Made by a program: the position numbers and the translations under genes. A stretch of 64,000 bases of DNA from Chromohalobacter canadensis (GTDB lineage Bacteria; Pseudomonadota; Gammaproteobacteria; Pseudomonadales; Halomonadaceae), in contig NZ_JAJQJH010000017.1 of the NCBI RefSeq assembly GCF_029544075.1, forward strand, positions 1-64,000, written 5' to 3'. Below are positions 36,008 to 45,473 of the stretch, one piece after another. Each line of letters opens with the position of its first letter. Position 1 is the stretch's first letter. Below the pieces are notes generated by a model. The model did not search any database and was not told where the DNA came from. It saw only the letters and a list, made by a program, of their open reading frames with translations.

Positions 36008-37657
36008 TCATAGACAGCGCGCTAGTGTCTCGAAGACGCGTGCGACCGCTTCTGCGCCGGGATCGACGACACCTTCCAGCGCACTGTCGGGGACATAGGC
36101 GGCACGTCCTGCTCGGGCGCGGGAGAGCGTCGCCGTATGCGCGGCGCCCTGACGCGCTGCTTGGGCCGCTTCGGTGAGCGTGGCATCTCGTTGGAGCGCT
36201 TGAAGCGCGGGGATCAATGCATCAAGCAGGGTGCGGTCGCCGAGCCGGGCGCCGCCATAGGTCTGCATGCGTTCGACTCCTTGCCAGAGACTGTCTACCA
36301 AGCCACGCTGCTCGAGGCTGGTTGCCGTGGCGGTCATCAGGATCGATAGCAGTACCCCGCTCGAGCCGCCCATGCCGGTGGCCAGGCATTGTCCAAGGCC
36401 GGCGAATAACCGTTCGGGGTGGGCGGTATCCAGCCGGCCTGCCGTTAACGCCTGCTCGATGGCATCGGCGCCCTCCACCAAGCTACTGCCGGCATCGCCG
36501 TCGCCGCTCTGGGCATCGAGCCCGTCGAGATCGTCACGTGCACCGCGTAACACACTGAGCACCTGAGTGAGCGCCGCCGCAATGTGCGTCGCCTGGGGTG
36601 CGTTGTCTTGCAGTGCGCCGTTGCGGGCGACGAGGTTGGGTGTGAAGGTGTCCGGCTGGCGCACGTCCTGGACGTCGGGCCAGGCGGGGGCATCGGTAGG
36701 CGCCCGCAAGGCGGTCAGCATGGCGTCGTCGGTGGCCATTAGCGTCACCGAGAAACCGTGCATGTCCAACGAGGTCATCAAGGGCGCGGGGCCGATGAAC
36801 TGAGTCAGTCGTGCTGGGTCGAGTCCATCGATCAAGCTGGCGGCCAGCACGCCCATTTCTTGTGTCGAACAACTCCCCAGGTTGTTGAGCAGGGCGATCC
36901 AGTTGTCGGTGTGGCCACGCGCCTCGAGGGTGGTCGCGAGGGGCGTGACGACGTGGCTCATGGCGTCGCGTGCGCTATCCGGCACGATATGCCGGGCGCC
37001 CGGCTCGTTGTGAATGCCAAGTCCCAGTTCCGGGCTTCGGTCGGGACGTGCTTGGCCTGGCAAGGTGGCTGGCGTGAGCGCCATGCCCATCGAGGCCATG
37101 CGCTCGCATGCGTGTTGAGCAAGGGCTTGAATATTCTCCAGCGAGTCTTGCTGCTGCGCGTGATAGCCGGCGATCTTGTGAATCAGCAGCGTACCGGCGA
37201 GGCCGCGCGGCTGTGGTGTATCGGGCAGGGAGATATCGTCGGCAACGATGACCATGGCGACCTTGAGCCCTTCGCGACGCGCATGTTCGGCCGCCAGTCC
37301 GAAATTGAGCCGGTCCCCGGTATAGTTCTTGACGACCAGTAGGCAGCCGGCCGGCCCACAGACTTCGCGAATGGCGGCGAGTACGGCGTCCATGCTGGGC
37401 GAGGCGAATAGGCTGCCGGAAATCACCCCAGTCAGCATGCCCTCGCCGATGAAGCCCGCATGCGCGGGCTCGTGTCCTGCGCCGCCACCGGATAGCACCG
37501 CGACTTGTCGCTGGCCGAGCGTATCGCGCTCCCAGTCGCGACGAATCAGAATCCGTACGCCGCTTTGGGGATCGGCAATACGCAAGGGGGCAAGATGGCT
37601 GGCCGCGTAGAGAACGTCTGTGACGACGCGTGAAGTGTCATTGAAAAAATGTTGCAT
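36008..37657 (-). CDS. ATP-dependent dihydroxyacetone kinase (DhaK-DhaL fusion)
   Basis: This 549-residue protein joins a DhaK domain (about 1-330) to a DhaL domain (about 355-549). DhaK residues seen are GGGAGHEPAHAGFIG (H62), NYTGDRLNF (D115) and IHNEPG, with the covalent substrate His at H216. DhaL has the DGLDAQSGDGDAGSS nucleotide/metal loop and GGSSGVLLSI. The fused layout is that of ATP-dependent enzymes (Citrobacter and eukaryotic type), not PTS-dependent ones, and no dhaM is near. It phosphorylates dihydroxyacetone or related trioses, feeding glycolysis. Confidence 0.92.
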   Translation of the reverse strand: MQHFFNDTSRVVTDVLYAASHLAPLRIADPQSGVRILIRRDWERDTLGQRQVAVLSGGGAGHEPAHAGFIGEGMLTGVISGSLFASPSMDAVLAAIREVCGPAGCLLVVKNYTGDRLNFGLAAEHARREGLKVAMVIVADDISLPDTPQPRGLAGTLLIHKIAGYHAQQQDSLENIQALAQHACERMASMGMALTPATLPGQARPDRSPELGLGIHNEPGARHIVPDSARDAMSHVVTPLATTLEARGHTDNWIALLNNLGSCSTQEMGVLAASLIDGLDPARLTQFIGPAPLMTSLDMHGFSVTLMATDDAMLTALRAPTDAPAWPDVQDVRQPDTFTPNLVARNGALQDNAPQATHIAAALTQVLSVLRGARDDLDGLDAQSGDGDAGSSLVEGADAIEQALTAGRLDTAHPERLFAGLGQCLATGMGGSSGVLLSILMTATATSLEQRGLVDSLWQGVERMQTYGGARLGDRTLLDALIPALQALQRDATLTEAAQAARQGAAHTATLSRARAGRAAYVPDSALEGVVDPGAEAVARVFETLARCL

Positions 37658-37712
37658 GAACGGGCTCCATGATCGAGCGTTGCGATGTCTCGATCATGGT
37701 GGCCCGGCTAGA

Positions 37713-39011
37713 TCAGTGCAACTTCATGCGTGGACGCAAGTAACGGTTCAAGCCATCGACGACGACGGTCATGCCGGTTTTGACCACGCCATGAATGGCC
37801 ATCTGATGCATGCGATAGAGCGAGGCGTAGAACAGCTTCGCCAGGCGACCCTCGATGAACAGGCTACGCGCCGAGGCGCCTCGCATCAGACTACCCACGG
37901 CTTCGAAGTGGGCCAGCGAGATCAACGAACCACGGTCGCGAAACACGAAGGGCTTGAGGGGCTTGTCGTCCATGGCGGCGCGCAGGTTGTGATACAGCAA
38001 GGTGGCCTGCTGGTGGGCTGCTTGTGCGCGCGGTGGGACGCGCGTGTCGTCGGGTTGCGGGCAAGAGGCGCAATCGCCGAAGGCGAAGATGCGCTCGTCG
38101 TCGAGGCTCTGCAGCGTCTGGTTTACCTTGAGCTGATGGTTGCGCTCGGTAGCAAGGCCCAGTTCGGATAGAAATGCCGGTGCGCGAATCCCCGCTGCCC
38201 AGACGTTCAGGTCGGTGGCGATGCGTGTCTCGTCGGCGGTGATGAAGCCGTGTTCATCGGCGCAGGTCACGCGGGTGTCAACGTGGATCTGCACGCCAAG
38301 CTTTTCCAGTTCCTTATGCACGGCCTGGCTGATGCGTTCGGGGAGCGCCGGCAGAATGCGTGGCGCCGCCTCGATCAGATGAATCTCCAGCTTGCCGCTA
38401 TCCATGGCGGTGAAGCCGTAGCTGTGCAGCATCTTCGAGGCACCGATCAACTCCGCGGCGAGTTCGACCCCGGTGGCGCCGGCCCCTACGAGCCCCACGC
38501 TCAATTTGGGATGGGTTCGGCGTTCAGGGTCGCTGTAACGCAGGAAGGTGTTGAGCATGTTCTGACGGAAGTTTTCGGCCTGCCCGGGGCTGTCTATGAA
38601 GTGGCAATGCTTGGCGACGCCGGGGGTGCCGAAATCGTTGGAGACGCTGCCTAGCGCCATGACCAGATAGTCGTAGTCGATCGTGCGGGCGGGGAGGATC
38701 ACGACGCCGTCATCGTCGATGATCGGCGCCAGGGTGATGGTGCGGTTGTCGCGATCGAGATTGCTCAGCGTTCCGCGCTGGAAGCGGTAACCATGCGCCT
38801 TGGAGTGACCTTGATAGGAGACTTCGTCGAGGCTGGAGTCGAGCACGCCCGTGGCTACTTCGTGTAGTAAGGGTTTCCAGATATGGGTCGAGTTGCGGTC
38901 GACGAGCACGATCTCGGCACGTTGGTGCTTGCCGAGCTTGCGTCCCAGGCGGGTAACCAGTTCGAGGCCGCCGGCGCCGCCACCGACCACCACGATGCGG
39001 GGTGTGGACAT
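37713..39011 (-). CDS. ndh: Type II NADH dehydrogenase
   Basis: This 432-residue flavoprotein has two dinucleotide folds: IVVVGGGAGGLELVTRLGR (about 6-24, FAD) and GLVGAGATGVELAAELIG (about 165-182, NADH). It oxidises NADH at the inner membrane and reduces quinone without pumping ions. A C-terminal amphipathic region (about 385-420) gives the membrane contact. Start: ATG 39011 with AGGAG six bases upstream; in-frame codons further upstream are not protein-like. Confidence 0.93.
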   Translation of the reverse strand: MSTPRIVVVGGGAGGLELVTRLGRKLGKHQRAEIVLVDRNSTHIWKPLLHEVATGVLDSSLDEVSYQGHSKAHGYRFQRGTLSNLDRDNRTITLAPIIDDDGVVILPARTIDYDYLVMALGSVSNDFGTPGVAKHCHFIDSPGQAENFRQNMLNTFLRYSDPERRTHPKLSVGLVGAGATGVELAAELIGASKMLHSYGFTAMDSGKLEIHLIEAAPRILPALPERISQAVHKELEKLGVQIHVDTRVTCADEHGFITADETRIATDLNVWAAGIRAPAFLSELGLATERNHQLKVNQTLQSLDDERIFAFGDCASCPQPDDTRVPPRAQAAHQQATLLYHNLRAAMDDKPLKPFVFRDRGSLISLAHFEAVGSLMRGASARSLFIEGRLAKLFYASLYRMHQMAIHGVVKTGMTVVVDGLNRYLRPRMKLH

Positions 39012-39275
39012 ACTGACTCCTGGAGAAAAGCATTGAAAGGGTTCGAAAAAAAGTCGCCAGGGTCGGGCATCGCAGCGTAATGGCAAGGGCACGGGCGCAC
39101 GCGCTGGTTGGGCCGTGCGTCGTGACGAGGGAGCGCTGGCGCCTGGTGTCGGCGACGTCTGTGTATAGAATAACGCTGTTCACGTACTAAGAACACCGGC
39201 AGGCACGCGCGCCGTCGCGTTTTTGCGTAATATTACATGCATTATGGTGGCGCTTTTTAATTCAAGGAGACGATC

Positions 39276-39947
39276 ATGTCGTTCAGCGCGGCACACCACG
39301 CCCTTGAGGGTATTCGGCTCGTGGTCTTCGATCTCGACGGCACTCTGATCGATTCCGTGCCGGACCTGGCTGCCGCGGTCGATGGGGCGCTTCGTGACAT
39401 GGCGCTGCCCGAGGTGGGCGAGGCGGCGGTGCGGGACTGGGTCGGCAACGGGTCTCGCAAGCTCGTCGAGCGGGCGCTACATGCCGTCGGCGCGCAAGAT
39501 GTGGAGCTCGATGCCGCACATGAAGCTTTCTTACGCCACTATCGGCAAGCGCCATGCCAATTGACGTACGTCTATCCCGGCGTTCGCGATGCCCTCGAGG
39601 CGCTTGCCGCGCGCGATATGATGCTGGGGTTGGTTACCAACAAGCCGACCGCGTTCATCGACCCTATTCTAAAATGCCTGGGCCTAGAACATTACTTTGC
39701 GTTGTCCCTGGGGGGAGATGCATTGTCGACCAGGAAACCCGACCCGGCCCCGCTATTGCACCTGGCGGACCGGCTTGAGGTCGCGCCGAGTGCATGCCTG
39801 ATGGTGGGGGATTCACGGCACGATGTGGAAGCCGGTAAGCGGGCGGGTTTTCGCACATTGGCGGTGCCATACGGGTACAATCACGGCGAGCCGGTGGCCG
39901 CGAGCGAGCCGGATGTCATGGTTGAATCGCTGGGGGAACTCGTTTAG
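39276..39947 (+). CDS. gph: Phosphoglycolate phosphatase
   Basis: This 223-residue HAD phosphatase has motif I VVFDLDGTLIDS (D19, D21), a four-helix cap, motif II/III region LVTNKP...SRKPDPAP-like, and motif IV MVGDSRHDVEAGKRAG. It removes phosphate from 2-phosphoglycolate formed during DNA repair or oxygenation. AAGGAG stands before the ATG. It lies directly upstream of the trpE leader, as in Pseudomonas. Confidence 0.92.
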   Translation: MSFSAAHHALEGIRLVVFDLDGTLIDSVPDLAAAVDGALRDMALPEVGEAAVRDWVGNGSRKLVERALHAVGAQDVELDAAHEAFLRHYRQAPCQLTYVYPGVRDALEALAARDMMLGLVTNKPTAFIDPILKCLGLEHYFALSLGGDALSTRKPDPAPLLHLADRLEVAPSACLMVGDSRHDVEAGKRAGFRTLAVPYGYNHGEPVAASEPDVMVESLGELV

Positions 39948-39993
39948 TGTTTTTCGATGCTGGTGTCTATACGCTAAGCCTTTGATAATCATC

Positions 39994-40002
39994 TGCTATA
40001 AC
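39994..40002 (+). promoter_or_regulatory. Extended -10 promoter candidate for the trpE leader
   Basis: TGCTATAAC has an extended -10 form (TG-N-TATAAC) in the gph-trpE gap. No good -35 box is present, consistent with the extended type. Transcription would start about 40009, just before the putative leader peptide. Confidence 0.5.
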
Positions 40003-40014
40003 GGATAGCGTTTC

Positions 40015-40086
40015 ATGGATCTGGATGCCCCCTCATTCCGTAGAGCCCATGCGTTGATGCGCGCAGTCAAACGCTGGCGATGGTGA
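40015..40086 (+). CDS. Candidate trp leader peptide upstream of trpE (ends Trp-Arg-Trp)
   Basis: This 23-codon frame ends AVKRWRW-stop. Trp is rare in random frames of this size, and the position, 85 bases upstream of trpE, is where an attenuator would be. Downstream, gccgacgcg (40092-40100) can pair with tgtgtcggc (40105-40113), and the Trp-codon region ggcga (40076-40080) can pair with tcgcc (40090-40094), a mutually exclusive alternative. There is no T run after the hairpin, so this may control translation or be a weak terminator. A shorter start at ATG 40057 is possible. Confidence 0.5.
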   Translation: MDLDAPSFRRAHALMRAVKRWRW

Positions 40087-40170
40087 TGCTCGCCGACGCG
40101 TCTGTGTGTCGGCCTCATGCGGAAGTGCGAATTCGTCACGACGTAGACTTTCACCAAAGGAATGCAGGGC

Positions 40171-41661
40171 ATGATGACCCCCGAACGCTTCACCGAGCTG
40201 GCGCAGGCTGGCTATAACCGTATCCCCGTGACCCGCGAAGTACTCGCAGATCTCGACACGCCGCTCTCTACCTATCTCAAGTTGGCCGATGCGCCCTGGA
40301 CCTTCCTGCTCGAGTCCGTGCAGGGCGGCGAGAAATGGGGGCGTTACTCGATCATCGGCTTACCGAGTCGCGAGCGCATCGAAGTGCGCGGCCAAGTAGT
40401 ACGGCATATCGCCGATGGCGAAGTGCTCGGCGCCACCGAGGTCGAAGACCCGTTGGCGTGGATCGAGCAGTTTCAAGCGCGCTTCAAGGTGCCGCAGGTA
40501 GACGATCAGCCGCGTTTCGATGGCGGCCTGGTCGGGTATTTCGGTCACGACACCATCCGTTATATCGAACCGCGCCTGCGGGGCGTGGAAAAGCCTGATC
40601 CCATCGGGGTGCCGGACATCCTGCTGATGGTCTGCGATGAGTTGGTGGTTTTCGATAACCTTTCCGGGCGTCTGACGCTGTGGACGCACGCCGATCCCGA
40701 CGCGACGGATGCCTATCCGCAGGCCTTGGAGCGTCTCGAGGCGCTGGAAATGAAGCTGCGTAGCGCCACGCTCAATACCGTCAGCCCCGGCACCGGAGGG
40801 CCGGCGGTGGAGGAGGGGCACTTTACTTCCGGGTTTACCGAGGCGGGCTTCAAGGACGCGGTCGAACAAATCAAGGAATACGTGCTGGCTGGCGATGTCA
40901 TGCAATGCGTGCCGTCGCAACGCATGACGATCCCTTATCGCGCGGCGCCACTGGACCTGTATCGCGCGCTACGTAGCCTCAATCCATCGCCTTACATGTT
41001 CTTCTTCAACCTCGACGATCATCATGTGGTCGGGTCGTCGCCGGAAATCCTCACGCGCCTGGAAGACGGCGAAGTCACCGTGCGTCCCATCGCCGGCACG
41101 CGAGTGCGAGGCCAAAATGAAGCGGAAGACAAGGCGCTCGAGGCCGAACTGCTTGCCGACCCCAAGGAGATCGCCGAACACTTGATGCTGATTGATCTGG
41201 GCCGCAACGACATCGGGCGCATCAGTGAAACCGGCTCGGTCGAGGTCACCGATAACATGGCCATTGAGCGTTACTCACACGTCATGCATATCGTCTCCCA
41301 CGTGACCGGCAAGCTAAAACCCGGCATGTCGGCACTCGACGTGCTGCGCGCCACCTTCCCCGCCGGCACGTTATCCGGTGCGCCCAAGTTCCGTGCCTTG
41401 CAGATTCTCGACGAGCTCGAGCCGGTCAAGCGCGGCGTTTACGGCGGCGCGGTCGGCTATCTTTCCTGGCACGGCAACATGGATACCGCCATCGCCATTC
41501 GCACGGCGGTCATCAAAGACGGCCAGCTGCATGTGCAGGCAGGCGCGGGTATCGTCGCCGACTCGGTGCCCGAGCAGGAATGGCAGGAGACGCTCAATAA
41601 AGGCCGCGCATTGTTTCGCGCGGTGGCGATGGCTGAGCGGGGCCTCGACAATCTCGGTTGA
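40171..41661 (+). CDS. trpE: Anthranilate synthase component I
   Basis: This 496-residue enzyme makes anthranilate from chorismate, using ammonia supplied by Trp[11 protein letters not shown] (about 44-53) holds the LLES element of the tryptophan feedback site. The chorismate-binding domain includes [36 protein letters not shown] and [17 protein letters not shown]. The start is the ATG at 40171, nine bases after AAAGGA; an in-frame ATG at 40162 lies too close to that site. trpG is not adjacent but 1.3 kb downstream. Confidence 0.96.
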   Translation: MMTPERFTELAQAGYNRIPVTREVLADLDTPLSTYLKLADAPWTFLLESVQGGEKWGRYSIIGLPSRERIEVRGQVVRHIADGEVLGATEVEDPLAWIEQFQARFKVPQVDDQPRFDGGLVGYFGHDTIRYIEPRLRGVEKPDPIGVPDILLMVCDELVVFDNLSGRLTLWTHADPDATDAYPQALERLEALEMKLRSATLNTVSPGTGGPAVEEGHFTSGFTEAGFKDAVEQIKEYVLAGDVMQCVPSQRMTIPYRAAPLDLYRALRSLNPSPYMFFFNLDDHHVVGSSPEILTRLEDGEVTVRPIAGTRVRGQNEAEDKALEAELLADPKEIAEHLMLIDLGRNDIGRISETGSVEVTDNMAIERYSHVMHIVSHVTGKLKPGMSALDVLRATFPAGTLSGAPKFRALQILDELEPVKRGVYGGAVGYLSWHGNMDTAIAIRTAVIKDGQLHVQAGAGIVADSVPEQEWQETLNKGRALFRAVAMAERGLDNLG

Positions 41662-41693
41662 TGTGGCTGTAGGGGCATACGTATGAGGGGAAG

Positions 41694-41721
41694 ACGGCGC
41701 TGCGTGATGACGTAGCGCCGT
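41694..41721. terminator. Hairpin terminator between trpE and the convergent small gene
   Basis: acggcgctgcg (41694-41704) pairs with cgtagcgccgt (41711-41721) around a six-base loop, including one G-T pair. There is no T run. Confidence 0.55.
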
Positions 41722-41732
41722 GCAAGACACGC

Positions 41733-41876
41733 TTAGCGAGAAGGCGAGTCGTTGGACGATTTCTTGCGGCGATTCTGATACTTGTCGGCCATCTGCTTCG
41801 CCGTTCGCTTTGCCTTCTCGCGGTTCTCGGGCTTACGGAACCAGTTGGCAATGGCTGCGCCTATCATGCGTTTCAT
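41733..41876 (-). CDS. Small basic protein, unknown function
   Basis: This 47-residue protein is rich in Lys and Arg (REKAKRTAKQMADKYQNRRKK). The start at ATG 41876 has a perfect AGGAGG six bases upstream, which is the main reason to accept it. It has no membrane segment. A basic helical tail of this kind could bind nucleic acid or ribosomes, but I recognise no family. Confidence 0.65.
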   Translation of the reverse strand: MKRMIGAAIANWFRKPENREKAKRTAKQMADKYQNRRKKSSNDSPSR

Positions 41877-42025
41877 CGGTGCCTCCTGCGGATGAGGAAT
41901 GCCTTTAAGTATAGACATGGCGTCGTCGCGCGGCGAGATCAAGTGCCAGTCATGACCGTGCCGTCAATGCTCGGCACGGCACGTCTTACGCGAAGTGGCA
42001 TCAATAGTCGGGCCGTTTGGGGGCG

Positions 42026-42478
42026 TTAGCCTCCAACAAAAGACGTGGCCTGGTCGGCAACCATTCCACAGGCTTTCTCGCCGACCTTGTCGCCGAGGGA
42101 AGTCAGATTGAATTCCTGATCCTCGCCCTGAAGGATACCGCTCAAGCCTTGCTGGTAGTCATTGTCGTTGGTGGGTTCGGAATTGATCCCCAGTTGCTCC
42201 ATGACTTGGTCCTTCGCGATATCGGCGGTGCTGCCGAGGTAGCCGTTATCTTGGCAATAGCTGATCACGCCCGTGAGATTGGTAAGGCTTCCGGGATTGA
42301 AGGAACCGCTGGATAGCGTGCTCAACAGGCTGGCGCTTCCATTGCCTCCCCCTCCACTGCTGGACATCATGTCTGCTGCTTCATCTTTCATGCTGTCGAG
42401 AGAAAAAGCCTGCGCCTGCCCAATAGATATGAGGCCGAGAAAACCGGCGAGGGCGAAGCTTTTAAAACGTGTATCCAT
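42026..42478 (-). CDS. DUF2501-family exported protein (YjjA type)
   Basis: This 150-residue protein has a signal peptide (about 1-24, ending GQAQA), a Gly/Ser-rich linker (about 38-60) and the DUF2501 core: SLTNLTGVISYCQDNGYLG, VMEQLGI, DYQQGLSGILQG and VGEKACGMVADQA. The two Cys (in the SYCQD and EKACG blocks) probably form a disulfide in the periplasm. The function of the family is unknown. It is transcribed away from trpGDC. Confidence 0.85.
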   Translation of the reverse strand: MDTRFKSFALAGFLGLISIGQAQAFSLDSMKDEAADMMSSSGGGGNGSASLLSTLSSGSFNPGSLTNLTGVISYCQDNGYLGSTADIAKDQVMEQLGINSEPTNDNDYQQGLSGILQGEDQEFNLTSLGDKVGEKACGMVADQATSFVGG

Positions 42479-42701
42479 ACAATCGTATCCATGTCAGTAA
42501 AGAGCGGTCTCCTACATACGCAGCACGTAGGGGCTTTCTTGTGACCAGCTGTCTACAGCGATGTTCCTGCTGGAACATCATTCGCTCACGGGAATGTTCG
42601 TGCCATCGGCGAGTAGGTGTGATCGATAGAGGTTCGTGTGGTAGTGGAAAGGACGTGGCGTCGGTCTGGCGTTTTCAGACGTCGCGGGCGGCTGCGAGCG
42701 C
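42479..42701. other. Gap between DUF2501 gene and the trpGDC leader
   Basis: No gene is visible. The region contains the perfect inverted repeat TGTTCCTGCTGGAACA (42562-42577) and, 21 bases to its right, an inverted partial copy ggaatgttc (42591-42599). These lie between two divergent promoters and are operator candidates. Confidence 0.45.
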
Positions 42702-42707
42702 TTGACA
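42702..42707 (+). promoter_or_regulatory. Consensus -35 box for the trpGDC leader
   Basis: A perfect TTGACA. The -10 region 17-18 bases downstream reads caatat, only a partial match, and puts the transcript start very near the leader ATG at 42739. Confidence 0.45.
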
Positions 42708-42738
42708 TGGCCCGTGACGCGCGAGCAATATTAAGGTC

Positions 42739-42789
42739 ATGAATATACCAGATCTGACATTCGGTCCCATGAAGTGGTGGCGCTCCTGA
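42739..42789 (+). CDS. trp leader peptide of trpGDC (tandem Trp codons)
   Basis: This 16-codon frame reads MNIPDLTFGPMKWWRS, with adjacent Trp codons (42775-42780) near its end. AAGG lies just upstream. It is followed 29 bases later by an intrinsic terminator. Stalling at the Trp codons under tryptophan shortage would free ggcggc (42796-42801) to pair with gccgcc (42823-42828) and block the terminator. This is the classic layout of a tryptophan attenuator. Confidence 0.8.
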   Translation: MNIPDLTFGPMKWWRS

Positions 42790-42845
42790 GCGAGGGGCGG
42801 CACGCTTGCGACTGAACAAAATGCCGCCGTCAGGGCGGCATTTTT
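42781..42845 (+). promoter_or_regulatory. Tryptophan attenuator (trpGDC)
   Basis: Three exclusive pairings can be drawn: cgct (42781-42784) with agcg (42789-42792) next to the Trp codons; ggcggc (42796-42801) with gccgcc (42823-42828) as the antiterminator; and atgccgcc (42821-42828) with ggcggcat (42834-42841) as the terminator. The last is followed by TTTT. Confidence 0.75.
42818..42845 (+). terminator. Intrinsic terminator of the trpGDC attenuator
   Basis: A GC-rich stem (42821-42828 with 42834-42841), five-base loop and T run 42841-42845, 125 bases upstream of trpG. No gene ends just upstream on this strand, so its role is premature termination. Confidence 0.88.
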
Positions 42846-42970
42846 GTGTCTATCGCTCCCTGCACGGCTGGCATACCTAGAGAGGCCGACTTGGGTAAGA
42901 TTGTGAGTAACAATCTGCGTTATCAAGAGCTCATGCCAAAGAACTTAAAGAGAAACAGGACTTTATTACC

Positions 42971-43558
42971 ATGTCCGTGCTGATGATCGACAACTATGAC
43001 AGCTTTACCTACAACGTCGTGCAGTATCTGGCGGAGTTGGGGGCCGAGGTCGTTACCTACCGCAACGACGCCATCACCCTGGAGGAGATCGAGCGCCTTG
43101 CGCCGAGTCATTTGGTGATCTCGCCGGGGCCGTGCACGCCTAATGAGGCGGGCATTTCGCTCGAGGCCGTGCGCCATTTCGCAGGCAAGTTGCCGATCCT
43201 CGGAATTTGTCTAGGACATCAGGCCATTGGCCAGGTCTTCGGCGGCGAGGTGGTGCGAGCACCCCAGGTCATGCACGGCAAGACCTCTTGGGTCGAGCAC
43301 GATGGCCGCGGTGTGTTCGATGGCTTGGCCAACCCGCTCGAGGTGACGCGCTACCACTCGTTGGTGGTGGCCGAGCAGGGGCTGTCGGAGTGTCTCGAGA
43401 TCACGGCACGCGTCGTGGCCGATGACGTCACGCCCGGTCTGATCATGGGCATGCGCCACAAGACGCTGGATATCGAGGGCGTGCAGTTCCATCCCGAATC
43501 GATCATGACCCGTCAGGGCCATGAGCTTCTGGCCAACTTTCTGAAACGCCGCGCGTAA
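42971..43558 (+). CDS. trpG: Anthranilate synthase component II (glutamine amidotransferase)
   Basis: This 195-residue class I amidotransferase supplies ammonia to TrpE. The catalytic triad is C80 (GICLGHQ), H174 and E176 (QFHPES). [11 protein letters not shown] is the conserved loop. It is the first gene of trpGDC, controlled by the attenuator upstream; the partner trpE has a separate leader. Confidence 0.96.
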   Translation: MSVLMIDNYDSFTYNVVQYLAELGAEVVTYRNDAITLEEIERLAPSHLVISPGPCTPNEAGISLEAVRHFAGKLPILGICLGHQAIGQVFGGEVVRAPQVMHGKTSWVEHDGRGVFDGLANPLEVTRYHSLVVAEQGLSECLEITARVVADDVTPGLIMGMRHKTLDIEGVQFHPESIMTRQGHELLANFLKRRA

Positions 43559-43571
43559 CGAGGAGCGAAAC

Positions 43572-44603
43572 ATGCAGATGCGAGAAGCCATCGGCGCGGT
43601 GATGCGTCGCCGCCACCTGAGCTTCGACGACACCCACGCGGTGATGAAAGCGATCATGACCGGTGAGGCCAGCGACGCCCAGATCGGCGGCTTTCTGATC
43701 GGCCTGGCGATGAAGGGCGAGACGGCGGACGAGATCACGGCCGCCGCGAAGGTGATGCGTGAATTGATGCTGCCCGTCGAGGTCGACCGTACGCACCTAG
43801 TGGACATCGTTGGCACGGGCGGCGACGGGGCCAACCTGTTCAACGTCTCGACCGCGTCCAGCTTCGTGGTTGCCGCTGCCGGTGGCCGTGTCGCCAAACA
43901 CGGTAATCGTAGCGTGTCGTCGTCTTCCGGGAGTGCCGATTTGTTCGACGTGGCGGGTATTTCGCTGGAGCTGCCGCCGAATGAAGTGGCCCGCTGCATC
44001 CAGGAAGTCGGAGTCGGCTTCATGTTCGCGCCCATGCATCACCAAGCCATGCGTCATGCCATCGGCCCGCGTCGCGAGATGGGCGTACGCACCGTGTTCA
44101 ACATTCTCGGGCCGCTGACCAACCCCGCCAATACGCCGAATCAGCTATTGGGTGTCTACGACCCTGCGTTGCTGACGGTCATGGCGGAAGCCTTGAAGCG
44201 ACTCGGCAGCGACCATGTGCTGGTGGTCAACGCCGAGGACGGTCTCGACGAGATTTCCCTGGCCGCGCCGACGCGCGTGGCCGAGTTGCAGGACGGCGAG
44301 ATTCGCGAATACACCATCGCACCGGAGGACTTCGGCCTTGAACGCCAGTCGCTGGCGCCGCTGAAAGTAGTGACCGCCGAGGATAGCCTCAAGCTGGTCA
44401 AGGCCGCGCTGGTGGGAGAAGGGCCGGCGGCGGATATCGTGGCGCTGAATGCAGGGGCCGCGCTTTACGCTGCCGGCGTGGCGGACACGTTGAAAGAGGG
44501 CGTGATCCTGGCGCAGGATGCTCAAGGGTCCAAACTGCCGCTGGAGAAGATGAAAGAGCTCGCGGATTTCACGCGTATTCTGGCCCATAAGGACGACCGC
44601 TGA
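43572..44603 (+). CDS. trpD: Anthranilate phosphoribosyltransferase
   Basis: This 343-residue enzyme transfers phosphoribose from PRPP to anthranilate. GTGGDG (81-86) and [15 protein letters not shown] (109-123) form the PRPP and Mg sites. It starts 13 bases after trpG, and its stop shares a base with the trpC ATG (TGATG, 44601-44605). Confidence 0.97.
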   Translation: MQMREAIGAVMRRRHLSFDDTHAVMKAIMTGEASDAQIGGFLIGLAMKGETADEITAAAKVMRELMLPVEVDRTHLVDIVGTGGDGANLFNVSTASSFVVAAAGGRVAKHGNRSVSSSSGSADLFDVAGISLELPPNEVARCIQEVGVGFMFAPMHHQAMRHAIGPRREMGVRTVFNILGPLTNPANTPNQLLGVYDPALLTVMAEALKRLGSDHVLVVNAEDGLDEISLAAPTRVAELQDGEIREYTIAPEDFGLERQSLAPLKVVTAEDSLKLVKAALVGEGPAADIVALNAGAALYAAGVADTLKEGVILAQDAQGSKLPLEKMKELADFTRILAHKDDR

Positions 44604-45415
44604 TGAGCCATGAACACGACACCGGCCTGCCGACGATTCTGGCCAAGATTCTGGCGCGCAAGGACGACGAGATTCGTGAGCGTCGCGCGCGCGTCAGCGA
44701 AGCACAGCTTTTAGAACAGGCGCGCCAGCAAGACGCGCCGCGAGGCTTCGTCGCCGCGCTCGAGCGGCGCATTGTGGAGGGCGACCCGGCGGTGATCGCC
44801 GAGGTCAAGAAGGCCTCGCCCTCCAAGGGTGTGATCTGCGAGGACTTCCAGCCGGCCCAGGTCGCCAAGGCATACGCCGAAGCCGGGGCCAGTTGCCTCT
44901 CGGTGTTGACCGATGCCGACTTCTTTCAGGGCCACGAGCGTGACTTGCAGGCGGCGCGCGAGGCCTGCGCACTGCCGGTGATCCGCAAGGACTTCATCGT
45001 CGATGCCTATCAGGTCAGCGAGGCACGGGCTATCGGCGCGGACTGCATCCTGCTGATCGTCGCGGCACTCGACGACGCCCGCCTGAAAGCATTGCATCAA
45101 CACGCCCATGAACTGGGTATGGACGTGCTGGTGGAAGTCCACGATGCTCATGAGCTGGAGCGTGCGCTGGCGTTGGATTTGACGCTGGTAGGAATCAACA
45201 ATCGCGATTTGCGCACCTTCGAGACATCGTTGGCGACGACCTTCGAGCTACTGCCGCGAATTCCACAGCATGTCACGGTCGTCACCGAGTCGGGTATTCA
45301 CACGCGCGACGATGTCGAGCACATGCGTGAGCATGACGTGAATGCCTTCCTGGTCGGCGAGGCCTTCATGCGGGAAGACGAGCAGGGTAGTGCCTTGCGT
45401 CGCCTGTTTTTCTAG
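44603..45415 (+). CDS. trpC: Indole-3-glycerol-phosphate synthase
   Basis: This 270-residue TIM-barrel enzyme closes the indole ring. It has [15 protein letters not shown] (catalytic Lys), [25 protein letters not shown] and [11 protein letters not shown]. It is monofunctional; trpF is not fused. Last gene of trpGDC, followed by a strong hairpin. Confidence 0.96.
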   Translation: MSHEHDTGLPTILAKILARKDDEIRERRARVSEAQLLEQARQQDAPRGFVAALERRIVEGDPAVIAEVKKASPSKGVICEDFQPAQVAKAYAEAGASCLSVLTDADFFQGHERDLQAAREACALPVIRKDFIVDAYQVSEARAIGADCILLIVAALDDARLKALHQHAHELGMDVLVEVHDAHELERALALDLTLVGINNRDLRTFETSLATTFELLPRIPQHVTVVTESGIHTRDDVEHMREHDVNAFLVGEAFMREDEQGSALRRLFF

Positions 45416-45438
45416 GCTCGCCATTGCCTTGTCTTGAC

Positions 45439-45471
45439 CGCCATCGGGCCGCCTTGTGCGGCCCGATGGCG
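45439..45471. terminator. Terminator after trpC
   Basis: A perfect 14-bp stem (45439-45452 with 45458-45471) with a five-base loop. The T run is poor. Confidence 0.7.
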
Positions 45472-45473
45472 TT

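Noticed and set aside
36003-36019. Hairpin after the GIY-YIG gene as a terminator
   Set aside because: It has only seven base pairs, no T run, and overlaps the stop codon of the convergent gene, so it was noted but not called.
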